Counted from the first letter of the stretch, positions 1 to 7,268 are shown. The stretch is DNA of 13,625 nt from Oscillospiraceae bacterium (GCA_016302015.1 JAEDOJ010000022.1:1-13625), one strand, 5' to 3'. A program made the numbers and translations. Notes: a model not told the origin generated them from the sequence alone.

Positions 1-1
1 T

Positions 2-511
2 ATGGCTCTGTCCGCCTCTGCCCATATGAAGGAGGGGGAGTCCTATCGGGTTGTTCTGGATCTGAAGCCCGGACTGGATGAAAAGAAATTGGACGCCCGT
101 TTTTTGCGGGACTTTGAAAAATACGCCAACCGTTCCATGGAAAACGCTCTGGCAGACCTGTTTCCCCACTCGCTGATTCCGGTGCTGCTCCACCGCTGCG
201 GGATTGACCCCGCCATGCAGGCCAACGCCCTGACCAGAGGGCAGAGAAGGTCGCTGTTAGACCAGACCAAGGCCTTTGAGCTTCCTATTTCCGGGCTTCG
301 GCCTGTGGAGGAAGCCATCATCACCCGGGGCGGGGTGAGTGTGAAGGAAATCGATCCCAGAACCATGGAGTCCAAGCTGGTAAAGGGGCTGTATTTTGCC
401 GGAGAAATTCTGGATTGCGATGGCTATACCGGGGGCTTTAATTTGCAGATCGCCTGGTCTACGGCCTATGCGGCGGCAAAAGCCTGCGGGGAGTTTTCCC
501 AGGGGAATTGA
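2..511 (+). CDS. NAD(P)/FAD-dependent oxidoreductase, HI0933/BaiN-like (3' part only)
   Basis: This is the C-terminal 169 residues of a flavoprotein of the HI0933 (YhiN/BaiN-like) family; the gene begins before the window, so the ATG at position 2 is not taken as its start. Full members are about 400 residues. The family signature is clear near the C-terminus: a segment around residues 101-112 (RPVEEAIITRGG), then GLYFAGEILDCDGYTGG at 129-145, followed by FNLQIAWSTA. In the family this glycine-rich end closes the FAD-binding fold. The substrate is unknown for most members and cannot be read here. The stop codon TGA (509-511) lies within the -35 box of the next promoter, so cmk has its own promoter, though read-through from this gene is possible because no terminator separates them. 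Family assignment is firm; physiological role is not. Confidence 0.88.
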   Translation: MALSASAHMKEGESYRVVLDLKPGLDEKKLDARFLRDFEKYANRSMENALADLFPHSLIPVLLHRCGIDPAMQANALTRGQRRSLLDQTKAFELPISGLRPVEEAIITRGGVSVKEIDPRTMESKLVKGLYFAGEILDCDGYTGGFNLQIAWSTAYAAAKACGEFSQGN

Positions 512-536
512 CAAAATTCCTGAAATCCATTATAAT
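508..536 (+). promoter_or_regulatory. Consensus sigma-A promoter for cmk-plsC-ispH/S1
   Basis: TTGACA at 508-513 and TATAAT at 531-536 are both perfect matches, separated by exactly 17 bases. The -35 box overlaps the stop codon of the upstream flavoprotein gene. Transcription would start near 543, leaving a short leader before the cmk ATG at 577. Confidence 0.85.
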
Positions 537-576
537 ATCGGATTGTTGACAAAAGATTAGATTTTGGAGTTTCAAT

Positions 577-1260
577 ATGGAAAATCGCGTATATTCCGTG
601 GCCATCGACGGCCCTGCCGGTGCGGGAAAAAGCACCATTGCCCGCCGTGTGGCTGCTGCTCTGAACTTTGTATATGTGGATACCGGCGCCATCTACCGCA
701 CCGTTGGCTATGCTGTTTTTACCCGGGGCATTGATCCGGATCAGCCGGAGGCGGTTGGGGAGCTTCTGCCGGAGCTGACCCTGAAGCTGTCTTGGCCGGA
801 GGATGGAATTCAGCATATGATCCTCAACGGCGAAGACGTGACGGCGCAGATTCGTCTGCCGGAAATTTCCACCTACGCCTCCCGCTGCGCCGCCATTCCT
901 GCGGTGCGCCAGTTCCTGCTGGAAACCCAACGGGAGGTGGCGAAGACCCACTGCGTGATTATGGACGGCAGAGATATCGGAACGGTGGTTTTGCCCCATG
1001 CGGATGCGAAAATCTATCTGTGGGCCTCCCCGGAGGTTCGAGCCAGACGGCGCTGGCTGGAATTGCAGGCGCAGAACCGCAGCGACACTTATGAAGAAGT
1101 GTTACACGATATGAAAGAGCGGGATTACCGGGATATGCACCGGGAGGTTGCCCCGCTTCGCCCCGCTGAGGATTCCCTCAGCGTTGACACCTCCGACCTC
1201 ACGCTGGAGGAGAGTGTGCAGGCGGTGATGAATGCTGTGAGAGGGAGACTCGGCCTATGA
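577..1260 (+). CDS. cmk: Cytidylate kinase
   Basis: Phosphorylates CMP and dCMP to the diphosphates with ATP, in the cytoplasm, feeding CTP/dCTP supply. The 227-residue length fits the family. The P-loop GPAGAGKST is at residues 12-20, close to the N-terminus as usual. It is followed by VDTGAIYRTVGYA, the CMP-kinase nucleotide-binding segment, and by DGRDIGTVVLPHADAKIYL in the middle; the arginine-rich ARRRW and the RDYRDMHREVAPL segments match the lid and later conserved regions. A GGAG about eight bases before the ATG at 577 supports the start. Its stop overlaps the next start (ATGA, 1257-1260), so translation with plsC is probably coupled. The cmk-plsC-ispH/S1 order is common in Clostridia. 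No anomalies seen. Confidence 0.96.
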   Translation: MENRVYSVAIDGPAGAGKSTIARRVAAALNFVYVDTGAIYRTVGYAVFTRGIDPDQPEAVGELLPELTLKLSWPEDGIQHMILNGEDVTAQIRLPEISTYASRCAAIPAVRQFLLETQREVAKTHCVIMDGRDIGTVVLPHADAKIYLWASPEVRARRRWLELQAQNRSDTYEEVLHDMKERDYRDMHREVAPLRPAEDSLSVDTSDLTLEESVQAVMNAVRGRLGL

Positions 1261-1865
1261 AAATGTTTTCCGTGAGAGCCTACCGGTTCCTTAGAATTGC
1301 TTTTCAGATTCCCATGCGGATTGCCCATCCCATCATCAAGGTCAGCGGCCGGGAAAACATTCCCGACGGCCCGGTGATTCTGTGCGCCAACCACAGCGCC
1401 TTTACCGACCCCTTCTGGGTCATTATCATGGCAAAGCTGCCCTGTCTGCCCAGAACCATGATGAAAAAGGAACTGCTGGAGGTTCCCGTGGTTCGCTGGT
1501 GGACGCAGAAGCTGGGCGGCTTCCCGGTGGATCGGGAGGGCGCTGACGTGAATGCGGTGAAAACGGCGTTGAAAACCCTGCGGGACGGGGAAAAGCTGAT
1601 TGTCTTCCCGGAGGGCACCCGAGTCCGCAAGAACAAGAAGTCTGAGCCCCACAACGGCCCGGTGATGATTGCAAACCGCACCGGCGCCCCTCTGATGCCT
1701 GTGTTTCTGTCCATGCATAAGCAGCGTTTCTTCAGCAAGGTGAAGGTGGTTTACGGCGAGCCTTACTACCCGGAGTTTTCCTCCAAACGGCCCTCTCAGG
1801 AGGAAATGAATGCGGTTGCCGCTGATCTGATGCGGCGGTGCTATGCCCTGGGGGAAGAAAAATGA
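1257..1865 (+). CDS. plsC: 1-acyl-sn-glycerol-3-phosphate acyltransferase (PlsC-like)
   Basis: Predicted to acylate lysophosphatidic acid at the sn-2 position to give phosphatidic acid, the precursor of membrane phospholipids, at the inner face of the membrane. The catalytic HX4D box is NHSAFTD (His46, Asp51). The second family block is FPEGTR at 117-122, which binds the phosphate, and RTGAPLMPVF at 141-150 is the third. The N-terminus is amphipathic and hydrophobic (residues 1-30) rather than a clear membrane helix. Length of 202 residues is on the short side but usual for Firmicute members. The start overlaps the cmk stop by four bases and the stop overlaps the ispH start by four bases, so the three genes form one coupled unit. 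An alternative ATG two codons further in would change little. The acyl donor cannot be read from sequence. Confidence 0.92.
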   Translation: MKMFSVRAYRFLRIAFQIPMRIAHPIIKVSGRENIPDGPVILCANHSAFTDPFWVIIMAKLPCLPRTMMKKELLEVPVVRWWTQKLGGFPVDREGADVNAVKTALKTLRDGEKLIVFPEGTRVRKNKKSEPHNGPVMIANRTGAPLMPVFLSMHKQRFFSKVKVVYGEPYYPEFSSKRPSQEEMNAVAADLMRRCYALGEEK

Positions 1866-3817
1866 ACATACGGGTCGCCAAAACCGCGGGCTTCTGCTAC
1901 GGTGTCAGCCGTGCAGTGGGACTGGTAGAAAAGGCTATCGCCGAGGGCAAGCCTACCGTCACCTTCGGCCCCATTGCCCACAACCGCCATCTGGTGAAGC
2001 GCTTTGAGGAGCTGGGCGTGAAAGAGGTGAATGCTCTGGAGGAAATCCCGGAGGGAGCCACGGTAATTATCCGCTCCCACGGCGTTACCAGAGCCATCTA
2101 TGAGGCCCTTCAGGCCAAAAACGTGGAGGTCATCGACGCAACCTGCCCCTCGGTCAAGCGAATTCATTCTCTGGTGTCCGCTGCGGAGGAGCAGGGTAGA
2201 CAGGCCATCATCATCGGCACGCCCACCCACCCGGAGGTAACGGCTATTGCGGGCTGGTGCAACCATCCGCTGGTGTTTGCCAATGGAGAAGAGCTGGAAA
2301 AGTGGCTGCTGGAGGTTCCGGAACGGAAGAATTTACCGGTCACACTGGTTTCTCAGACCACCAGCACGCAATTTTTATGGGATTTGTGCAAGAAAATCGT
2401 AAAAAAACTATGTACAAATGGAGAAATATTTGATACAATATGCAAAGCAACCGAAAATCGCCAGAGGGAAGCGGCAGAATTGGCGGCTTCCTGCGACGCA
2501 ATGATCGTCGTCGGCGATGCGAAAAGCTCCAATACCGGACGGCTGGCACATATTTGCGGTGAGCACTGTGCCAATGTGGCGCTGATCGACAACGCGGCGG
2601 ATTTGGATTTGCCGTCCTATGAGCGTTTTTCTAATATCGGCATCACAGCAGGGGCATCGACGCCTGCGTGGATTATAAAGGAGGTCAATGAGACTATGAG
2701 CGAAATTTCTAATGTTGATGTTGTTGCAGAGGAGAGCTTTGAGGCGATGCTCGAAAACTCCATCAAGACTTTAAATACAGGAGATAAGGTTTTTGGCACC
2801 GTAACCGCTATCGGTTCCACCGAAGTCCAGATCGATCTGGGCACCAAGCATGCCGGCTACATCCCGTATGACGAAGTCAGCGCAGATCCCAGCGTAAAGC
2901 CCGAGGACGTTCTGAAGGTTGGCGACGAGATCGAAGTATTCGTGGTTCGTGTGAACGACCAGGAAGGCACCGCACAGTTGTCCCGCAAGAAGCTGGAAGG
3001 CATGAAGGTTTGGGACGATGTGGAGAAGGCCTGCGAGGAGAAGACTGCCGTGGAAGGCGTCATCACCGAAGAGAACAAGGGCGGCGTTGTCGCTAACGTG
3101 AAGGGCGTTCGGGTATTCATCCCCGCTTCCCAGACCGGCGTTGCCAAGGGCGGCGATCTGTCCTCCCTGAAGGGTCAGACCGTGAAGATGAAGATCACCG
3201 AGTTCAACCGTGCCCGCCGCAGAGTGGTTGGCTCCATCCGTGCCGTGAACGGCGAAGCCCGCAAGGCCGCCATGGAGAAGATCTGGAGCGAGATCGAGGT
3301 CGGCAAGAAGTACACCGGCACCGTGAAGTCCCTGACCAGCTACGGCGCGTTTGTGGACATCGGCGGCGTGGACGGCATGGTTCACATTTCCGAGCTGTCC
3401 TGGGGCCGGATCAAGACTCCCGACGAGGTTGTCAAGGTTGGCGATACCATTGACGTATTCGTGATCAAGTTCGACGCCGAAAAGAAGAAGATCTCTCTGG
3501 GCTACAAGACTCCCGAGATGAATCCCTGGAATCAGTTCTGCGCCAAGTATTCCGTGGGCGATTCCGCCATGGTTAAGATCGTGAAGATCGTGGATTTCGG
3601 CGCATTTGCCGAGATTCTCCCCGGCGTGGACGGCCTGATCCATATTTCTCAGGTTGCCGATCACCGCATTGATAAGGTTGCCGACGCTCTGTCCGAGGGT
3701 CAGGAAGTGGAAGCAAAGATCATCGATGTGGACGCAGACCGGAAGCGTATCTCCCTGTCCATCCGTGCTCTGCTGGAGCCGGCTGCAGAGGAAGCCGCTG
3801 AGGAAGCTGCCGAATAA
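1862..3817 (+). CDS. ispH: Fused IspH (HMBPP reductase) and ribosomal protein S1-like protein
   Basis: A 651-residue fusion. Residues 1-280 are IspH, the last enzyme of the MEP isoprenoid pathway, which reduces HMBPP to IPP and DMAPP with a 4Fe-4S cluster. The three cluster cysteines are visible: Cys12 (GFCYGV), Cys95 (DATCPSV) and Cys194 (DTICKATENRQ), with SHG (72-74) and THPE (122-125) as active-site segments. Residues about 305-635 hold four S1 RNA-binding domains (roughly 305-376, 393-460, 480-549, 565-635), and an acidic alanine/glutamate tail ends the protein. The last two S1 domains have the clearest motifs (SYGAFVDIGGVDGMVHISELS and DFGAFAEILPGVDGLIHISQV). Such fusions are well known in Clostridia. 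The ATG at 1862 is chosen because it overlaps the plsC stop and gives the standard IspH N-terminus; an ATG at 1838 would only add eight unrelated residues. An internal ribosome site at the junction is listed separately. Confidence 0.95.
   Translation: MNIRVAKTAGFCYGVSRAVGLVEKAIAEGKPTVTFGPIAHNRHLVKRFEELGVKEVNALEEIPEGATVIIRSHGVTRAIYEALQAKNVEVIDATCPSVKRIHSLVSAAEEQGRQAIIIGTPTHPEVTAIAGWCNHPLVFANGEELEKWLLEVPERKNLPVTLVSQTTSTQFLWDLCKKIVKKLCTNGEIFDTICKATENRQREAAELAASCDAMIVVGDAKSSNTGRLAHICGEHCANVALIDNAADLDLPSYERFSNIGITAGASTPAWIIKEVNETMSEISNVDVVAEESFEAMLENSIKTLNTGDKVFGTVTAIGSTEVQIDLGTKHAGYIPYDEVSADPSVKPEDVLKVGDEIEVFVVRVNDQEGTAQLSRKKLEGMKVWDDVEKACEEKTAVEGVITEENKGGVVANVKGVRVFIPASQTGVAKGGDLSSLKGQTVKMKITEFNRARRRVVGSIRAVNGEARKAAMEKIWSEIEVGKKYTGTVKSLTSYGAFVDIGGVDGMVHISELSWGRIKTPDEVVKVGDTIDVFVIKFDAEKKKISLGYKTPEMNPWNQFCAKYSVGDSAMVKIVKIVDFGAFAEILPGVDGLIHISQVADHRIDKVADALSEGQEVEAKIIDVDADRKRISLSIRALLEPAAEEAAEEAAE
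2411..2439 (+). promoter_or_regulatory. Candidate internal promoter within ispH, upstream of the S1 part
   Basis: In an AT-rich patch of the ispH coding region, TGTACA (2411-2416, four of six matches to TTGACA) lies 17 bases before TACAAT (2434-2439), which carries a TG extension at 2431-2432. It would start transcription about 250 bases before the internal S1 start. Coding constraint on the conserved DTICKATENRQ segment could produce this by chance, so the call is tentative. Confidence 0.3.
2677..2698 (+). promoter_or_regulatory. Internal ribosome binding site and in-frame ATG at the IspH/S1 junction
   Basis: AAAGGAGG (2677-2684) is a near-perfect Shine-Dalgarno sequence. It is followed 11 bases later by an ATG at 2696-2698 that is in frame with the fusion (Met279). 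Initiation there would give a free four-domain S1 protein of 373 residues beginning MSEISNVDVV. A second ATG at 2688 is out of frame. The Shine-Dalgarno codons also encode the conserved IKEV of the IspH C-terminus, so use in vivo is inferred, not shown. Confidence 0.5.
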
Positions 3818-3831
3818 TTTTAGCCTGTTTT

Positions 3832-3861
3832 AAAGAGCTGCCGGAAACGGCAGCTCTTTTT
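3832..3861 (+). terminator. Rho-independent terminator of the cmk-plsC-ispH/S1 operon
   Basis: AAAGAGCTGCCG (3832-3843) pairs perfectly with CGGCAGCTCTTT (3848-3859) around a GAAA tetraloop and runs into a five-T tract (3857-3861). It begins 14 bases after the ispH/S1 stop codon. Confidence 0.93.
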
Positions 3862-3872
3862 GAAACAGAAAG

Positions 3873-3901
3873 TTGACAAATGTAAAATAGCGCTGTATAA
3901 T
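3873..3901 (+). promoter_or_regulatory. Consensus sigma-A promoter for the SLH protein gene
   Basis: TTGACA (3873-3878) and TATAAT (3896-3901) are perfect and separated by 17 bases, just after the preceding terminator. The leader is short, about 20 bases, and contains AAGGAG (3918-3923) before the ATG at 3931. Confidence 0.88.
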
Positions 3902-3930
3902 CATACCATCTTATTTTAAGGAGTGCTATC

Positions 3931-5508
3931 ATGAAGAGACGAATTTTGAGCGTTGTGCTGGTGGTCGTCCTGGTGTGCGGCCTGGCGGCGCCTGCGGCTT
4001 ATGCGCAGGAACCGGAGCCTCCCAGAATCACCGCCGATATGCTGCAAAACAGCAAGGCTGAGAGAGGCACAAAGCACAATGTTGCCGTACCCTCCATGCT
4101 GATGAAGGATCTTGCGGGGGTGGCGAACGAATCCATGACCCTGATGGCAGACGCCATATACTTAGGCTATGACTGGCAGCTTGCGTGGATTCTTGTGTTC
4201 AAAGGAACCATCAGCAATCTGTCGGAAGAGCCGGTCTTCTCCGGCTGCATGAACTATGATCCTACCTGCGATGGGGTACAGATCATAAAAATGAGATGGA
4301 CTCCCACCAAAACCGGCAGCTATGTGATGGTTACCGCTACGACGGACTATGACAACAATTTGTATCTGGATTCCATTAATTCCACGGCGTTCAATGTGGG
4401 AACCACGGCAAGACATTTGAACTCCTTCGGTGTGAAGCAGATGGACGCCAACTCGGAAACTCGGGTGGAGGGGAATAAAATCTTCATCAAACCCGGCGCC
4501 ACGTTCTGGGGTGGATTGGATCTGAATCCCTACAACACCACCGACGACCGTGAAATGTCATACGATCTTCAAGGCGATTGCGTTGAGTCGCTGATTGGCG
4601 GCGGTGACTTCCAAATCTACGGTGCCCAGCCCGGTGTGGCAACGCTCTCTTTTGGAGTGGGTTATAATTGCTCTCTGACCTGCGAGATTGAGGTCTGCAC
4701 CAGCCTCTGGGGGCATGTGATGCAGGAAACCAGACAGGAGCCCACCTGCACCCAGCCCGGCTATCTGTTCCATTCCTGCGTGAACTGCGGTTATATCTAC
4801 CGGGACGAGCTTCCTGCCAAGGGGCACAAATGGGTTCTGACCGAAACCCTGACCGCTCCCACGGTGGAGGAGCAGGGGCTGGGCCGGTACGCCTGCTCCC
4901 GCTGCGGCGAGACAAAGGAAGAAGTTCTGCCCAGCCTGACTGAGACCTTTAACGCGTTCACTGACATTCCTGAGAATGCCTGGTACTATTCCGCCACCCA
5001 GTATGCGGTGTATAACGGCCTGTTCAATGGCGCCAGCGCCACCACCTTCGAGCCGGAATCCACCATGACCAGAGCCATGCTGGTGACGGTGCTTTGGAGA
5101 TATGAGGGCAAGCCTGCCGCAGGCGCACCGGACTTCGCTGACGTTCCCGCAGGGCAGTGGTATGCGGAAGCGGTGGCTTGGGCATCCGGGAACGGCATTG
5201 TCAACGGCGTAGGGCACAACAAATTTGAGCCGGATTCCACCATCACCAGAGAGCAGATGGCGGCAATTCTCTACCGCTACGCAAAAATGCGTGAGGTGGA
5301 CACCACAGCCAAGGGCGACTTCGCCGCGTTTGTGGATGCAGACAAGGTCAGCACCTATGCGGCTGAGGCTTTGCAGTGGTGCGTAGGCGAGGGCATCATC
5401 ACCGGAAATTCTTCCGCAGGCAAGCTGTACCTCCAGCCTCAGAATGAGGCCAACCGGGCACAGGTCGCCGCAATCCTGATGCGCTTTATTGAGAATGTTA
5501 TGAAATAA
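3931..5508 (+). CDS. Secreted protein with CxxC repeats and three SLH (S-layer homology) domains
   Basis: A 525-residue exported protein, probably held on the cell wall. Residues 1-25 form a signal peptide (MKRR, a valine/leucine core, cleavage likely after AYA). Residues 26-257 are not recognised; they look beta-rich, with cysteines at 106, 113, 217, 247, 251 and 256. Residues 258-335 carry two related blocks with a proline-threonine lead-in, a GY or G-RY, a CxxCG pair (Cys283/286 and Cys322/325) and an ELP/VLP ending, a pattern often seen in clostridial surface proteins. Three SLH modules follow (about 343-391, 402-450, 467-520): FTDIPENAWYY, FADVPAGQWYAEAV and a weaker FVDADKVSTYAAEAL. SLH triplets bind pyruvylated secondary wall polymer. 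The gene stands alone between a strong promoter and a terminator. AAGGAG seven bases before the ATG supports the start. Function beyond wall anchoring is unknown. Confidence 0.9.
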   Translation: MKRRILSVVLVVVLVCGLAAPAAYAQEPEPPRITADMLQNSKAERGTKHNVAVPSMLMKDLAGVANESMTLMADAIYLGYDWQLAWILVFKGTISNLSEEPVFSGCMNYDPTCDGVQIIKMRWTPTKTGSYVMVTATTDYDNNLYLDSINSTAFNVGTTARHLNSFGVKQMDANSETRVEGNKIFIKPGATFWGGLDLNPYNTTDDREMSYDLQGDCVESLIGGGDFQIYGAQPGVATLSFGVGYNCSLTCEIEVCTSLWGHVMQETRQEPTCTQPGYLFHSCVNCGYIYRDELPAKGHKWVLTETLTAPTVEEQGLGRYACSRCGETKEEVLPSLTETFNAFTDIPENAWYYSATQYAVYNGLFNGASATTFEPESTMTRAMLVTVLWRYEGKPAAGAPDFADVPAGQWYAEAVAWASGNGIVNGVGHNKFEPDSTITREQMAAILYRYAKMREVDTTAKGDFAAFVDADKVSTYAAEALQWCVGEGIITGNSSAGKLYLQPQNEANRAQVAAILMRFIENVMK

Positions 5509-5523
5509 ACACATATGACAGGG

Positions 5524-5558
5524 AACCCCCGGTTTTGCTCTGGCAAAACCGGGGGTTT
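5524..5558. terminator. Hairpin between convergent SLH and ABC-F genes
   Basis: AACCCCCGGTTTTGC (5524-5538) pairs perfectly over 15 bases with its complement at 5543-5557 around a TCTG loop. On the plus strand it is followed by TTTCTCTT, a modest U tract; on the minus strand the following bases are poor in T. It most likely terminates the SLH gene and may also serve the ABC-F gene, whose stop codon lies four bases from it. Confidence 0.82.
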
Positions 5559-5561
5559 CTC

Positions 5562-7166
5562 TTATGCCTGTGCGGCTCTGTATTCCAGATATTCATCGTA
5601 GGTTCCCAGACGGTCGCAGATGGTGCCGTCGGTACGGAATTCGATGATCCGGTTGGCTACGGACTGGAGCAGCTCATGGTCGTGGGAGGCGAAAAGCACG
5701 TTGCCGGGGAAGGCGATCATGCCCTTGTTCACCGCCTGAATGGATTCCATGTCCAGATGGTTGGTAGGCTGATCCAGCAAAATCACATTGGCACCGGAGA
5801 GCATCATTTTCGACAGCATACACCGTACCTTCTCCCCGCCGGAGAGCACGTTCACCGGCTTGAAGACATCTTCGCCGGAGAAGAGCATACGCCCCAAAAA
5901 GCCACGAAGGTAGACATCGTCCTTCTTGGCGGAGAACTGACGGAGCCAGTCCACAAGGGAGTCGGTACAGCCTTCAAAATAGGCGGTGTTGTCCTTGGGG
6001 AAGTAGCTTTGAGAGGTGGAAACGCCCCACTTGACGGTGCCCTCATCCGGCTCCATTTCCCCCATCAAAATTTTGAACATAACGGTCTGCGCCAGCTCAT
6101 TTTCACCCACAAAGGCGATTTTGTCGTTTTTGTTCACAATAAAGGAGACCTTGTCCAGCAGCTTCACCCCGTCCACGGTTTTGGAAACCTCCGTGACAAA
6201 AAGGATGTCCTTACCCACCTCCCGCTCTCTGGTAAACCCAACAAAGGGATACCGCCGGGAGGACATGGGGATTTCCTCAATGCTCAGCTTGTCCAGCAGC
6301 CGCCGGCGGGCGGTGGCCTGCTTGCTCTTGGCCTTGTTGGCGGAGAAACGGGAGATAAACTCCTGCAATTCCGCAATTTTTTCCTCGTTCCGCTTGTTCT
6401 TGTTGCGAATCAGGGTCTGCACAAGCTGGCTGGACTCGTACCAGAAGTCGTAGTTGCCCACATACATCTTGATTTTGCCGTAGTCAATATCCACAATGTG
6501 GGTGCAGACCGTATTCAGGAAATGACGGTCGTGGCTGACCACGATGACGGTACCCTTGTCCTCATAGTCCAACAGGAAATTTTCCAGCCAGTTGATGGAT
6601 TCAATATCCAGATTGTTGGTGGGCTCGTCCAGAAGGATGATGTCGGGATCACCGAACAGCGCCTGGGCCAGCAGAACCTTCACCTTTAACCGGCCGTCCA
6701 CCTCCGCCATCAGGTCATAGTGCAGGTCCACGGGAATGCCCAGACCCTGCAAAATCCGGCTGGCGTCGGATTCCGCCTCCCAGCCGTTCATTTCCGCAAA
6801 CTCAATCTCCAGCTCGGAGGCCAGCATGCCGTCCTCATCGGAAAAATCCGGCTTGGCGTAGAGGGCGTCCTTCTGCTTCATGATGTCGTAAAGACGCTTG
6901 TTGCCCATGATCACCGTATCCATGACGGTATAGGCGTCGTACTCAAACTGATTCTGCTTCAAAACAGACATCCGCAGGCCGGGCTTGATGGAAATGTCGC
7001 CCTTGGTGGACTCCAATTCCCCGGACAGCAGCTTCAAAAACGTAGATTTTCCCGCACCGTTGGCGCCGATGACGCCGTAACAGTTTCCGGCGGTAAATTG
7101 CAGATCCACATGCTGGAACAAAAAGGTTCCTCCAAACTGCAACGCAAGATCATTCACTGTAATCAT
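5562..7166 (-). CDS. ykpA: ABC-F family ATPase, YbiT/YkpA type
   Basis: A soluble protein with two ATP-binding cassettes and no membrane domain, of the ABC-F family that acts on ribosomes; the resemblance is to the YbiT/YkpA branch. Counting from the ATG at 7166 (534 residues), cassette 1 has Walker A GANGAGKST (34-42) and Walker B LLDEPTNNLD with catalytic Glu181; its signature is degenerate, as in YbiT. A charged linker (about 250-300) corresponds to the P-site tRNA interaction region. Cassette 2 has signature LSGGE (441-445) and an intact SHDHE switch. However, its Walker A reads GENELAQTV (354-362), without the lysine, and its Walker B reads LLDQPTNHLD with Gln466 for glutamate. A GTG at 7175 is in frame, but GAGGTG at 7173-7178 is well placed for the ATG at 7166, and homologues begin near MITVNDL. 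Precise role, and any antibiotic link, is unknown. Confidence 0.93.
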   Translation of the reverse strand: MITVNDLALQFGGTFLFQHVDLQFTAGNCYGVIGANGAGKSTFLKLLSGELESTKGDISIKPGLRMSVLKQNQFEYDAYTVMDTVIMGNKRLYDIMKQKDALYAKPDFSDEDGMLASELEIEFAEMNGWEAESDASRILQGLGIPVDLHYDLMAEVDGRLKVKVLLAQALFGDPDIILLDEPTNNLDIESINWLENFLLDYEDKGTVIVVSHDRHFLNTVCTHIVDIDYGKIKMYVGNYDFWYESSQLVQTLIRNKNKRNEEKIAELQEFISRFSANKAKSKQATARRRLLDKLSIEEIPMSSRRYPFVGFTREREVGKDILFVTEVSKTVDGVKLLDKVSFIVNKNDKIAFVGENELAQTVMFKILMGEMEPDEGTVKWGVSTSQSYFPKDNTAYFEGCTDSLVDWLRQFSAKKDDVYLRGFLGRMLFSGEDVFKPVNVLSGGEKVRCMLSKMMLSGANVILLDQPTNHLDMESIQAVNKGMIAFPGNVLFASHDHELLQSVANRIIEFRTDGTICDRLGTYDEYLEYRAAQA

Positions 7167-7184
7167 TTCGCTCACCTCAAACTT

Positions 7185-7213
7185 AGTGTATCACAGGTTG
7201 GCGCAGAAATAAA
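7185..7213 (-). promoter_or_regulatory. Possible promoter of the ABC-F gene
   Basis: On the minus strand TACACT (7190-7185) carries a TG extension (TGA at 7193-7191) and is preceded, after 17 bases, by a weak -35 TTTATT (7213-7208). Placement, about 19 bases upstream of the start codon, is reasonable, but the boxes are imperfect. Confidence 0.4.
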
Positions 7214-7236
7214 GTATGAATTATTTGTAACGCCCC

Positions 7237-7264
7237 TTGCATTTTTGAAAATATGCGTTATAAT
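7237..7264 (+). promoter_or_regulatory. Sigma-A promoter of htpG
   Basis: TATAAT at 7259-7264 is perfect; TTGCAT at 7237-7242 is the best -35, with a 16-base spacer. The expected start near 7271 falls inside the CIRCE element, the usual geometry for HrcA repression. Confidence 0.78.
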
Positions 7265-7268
7265 AGCT

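Noticed and set aside
546..551. A second TTGACA upstream of cmk
   Set aside because: No -10-like sequence lies 16-18 bases downstream; the promoter at 508-536 is complete.
2771..3664. A 297-residue open frame on the minus strand
   Set aside because: It is antisense to the S1 domains; codon bias towards G/C at third positions leaves the other strand open.
3976..3984. Possible lipoprotein cysteine (Cys16) in the SLH protein signal peptide
   Set aside because: The residue before the cysteine is valine, not Gly/Ala/Ser, so no lipobox; a standard AYA cleavage site follows at residue 25.
5535..6689. A 384-residue open frame on the plus strand
   Set aside because: It overlaps the ABC-F gene on the opposite strand and the hairpin at 5524-5558; no domain is recognisable.
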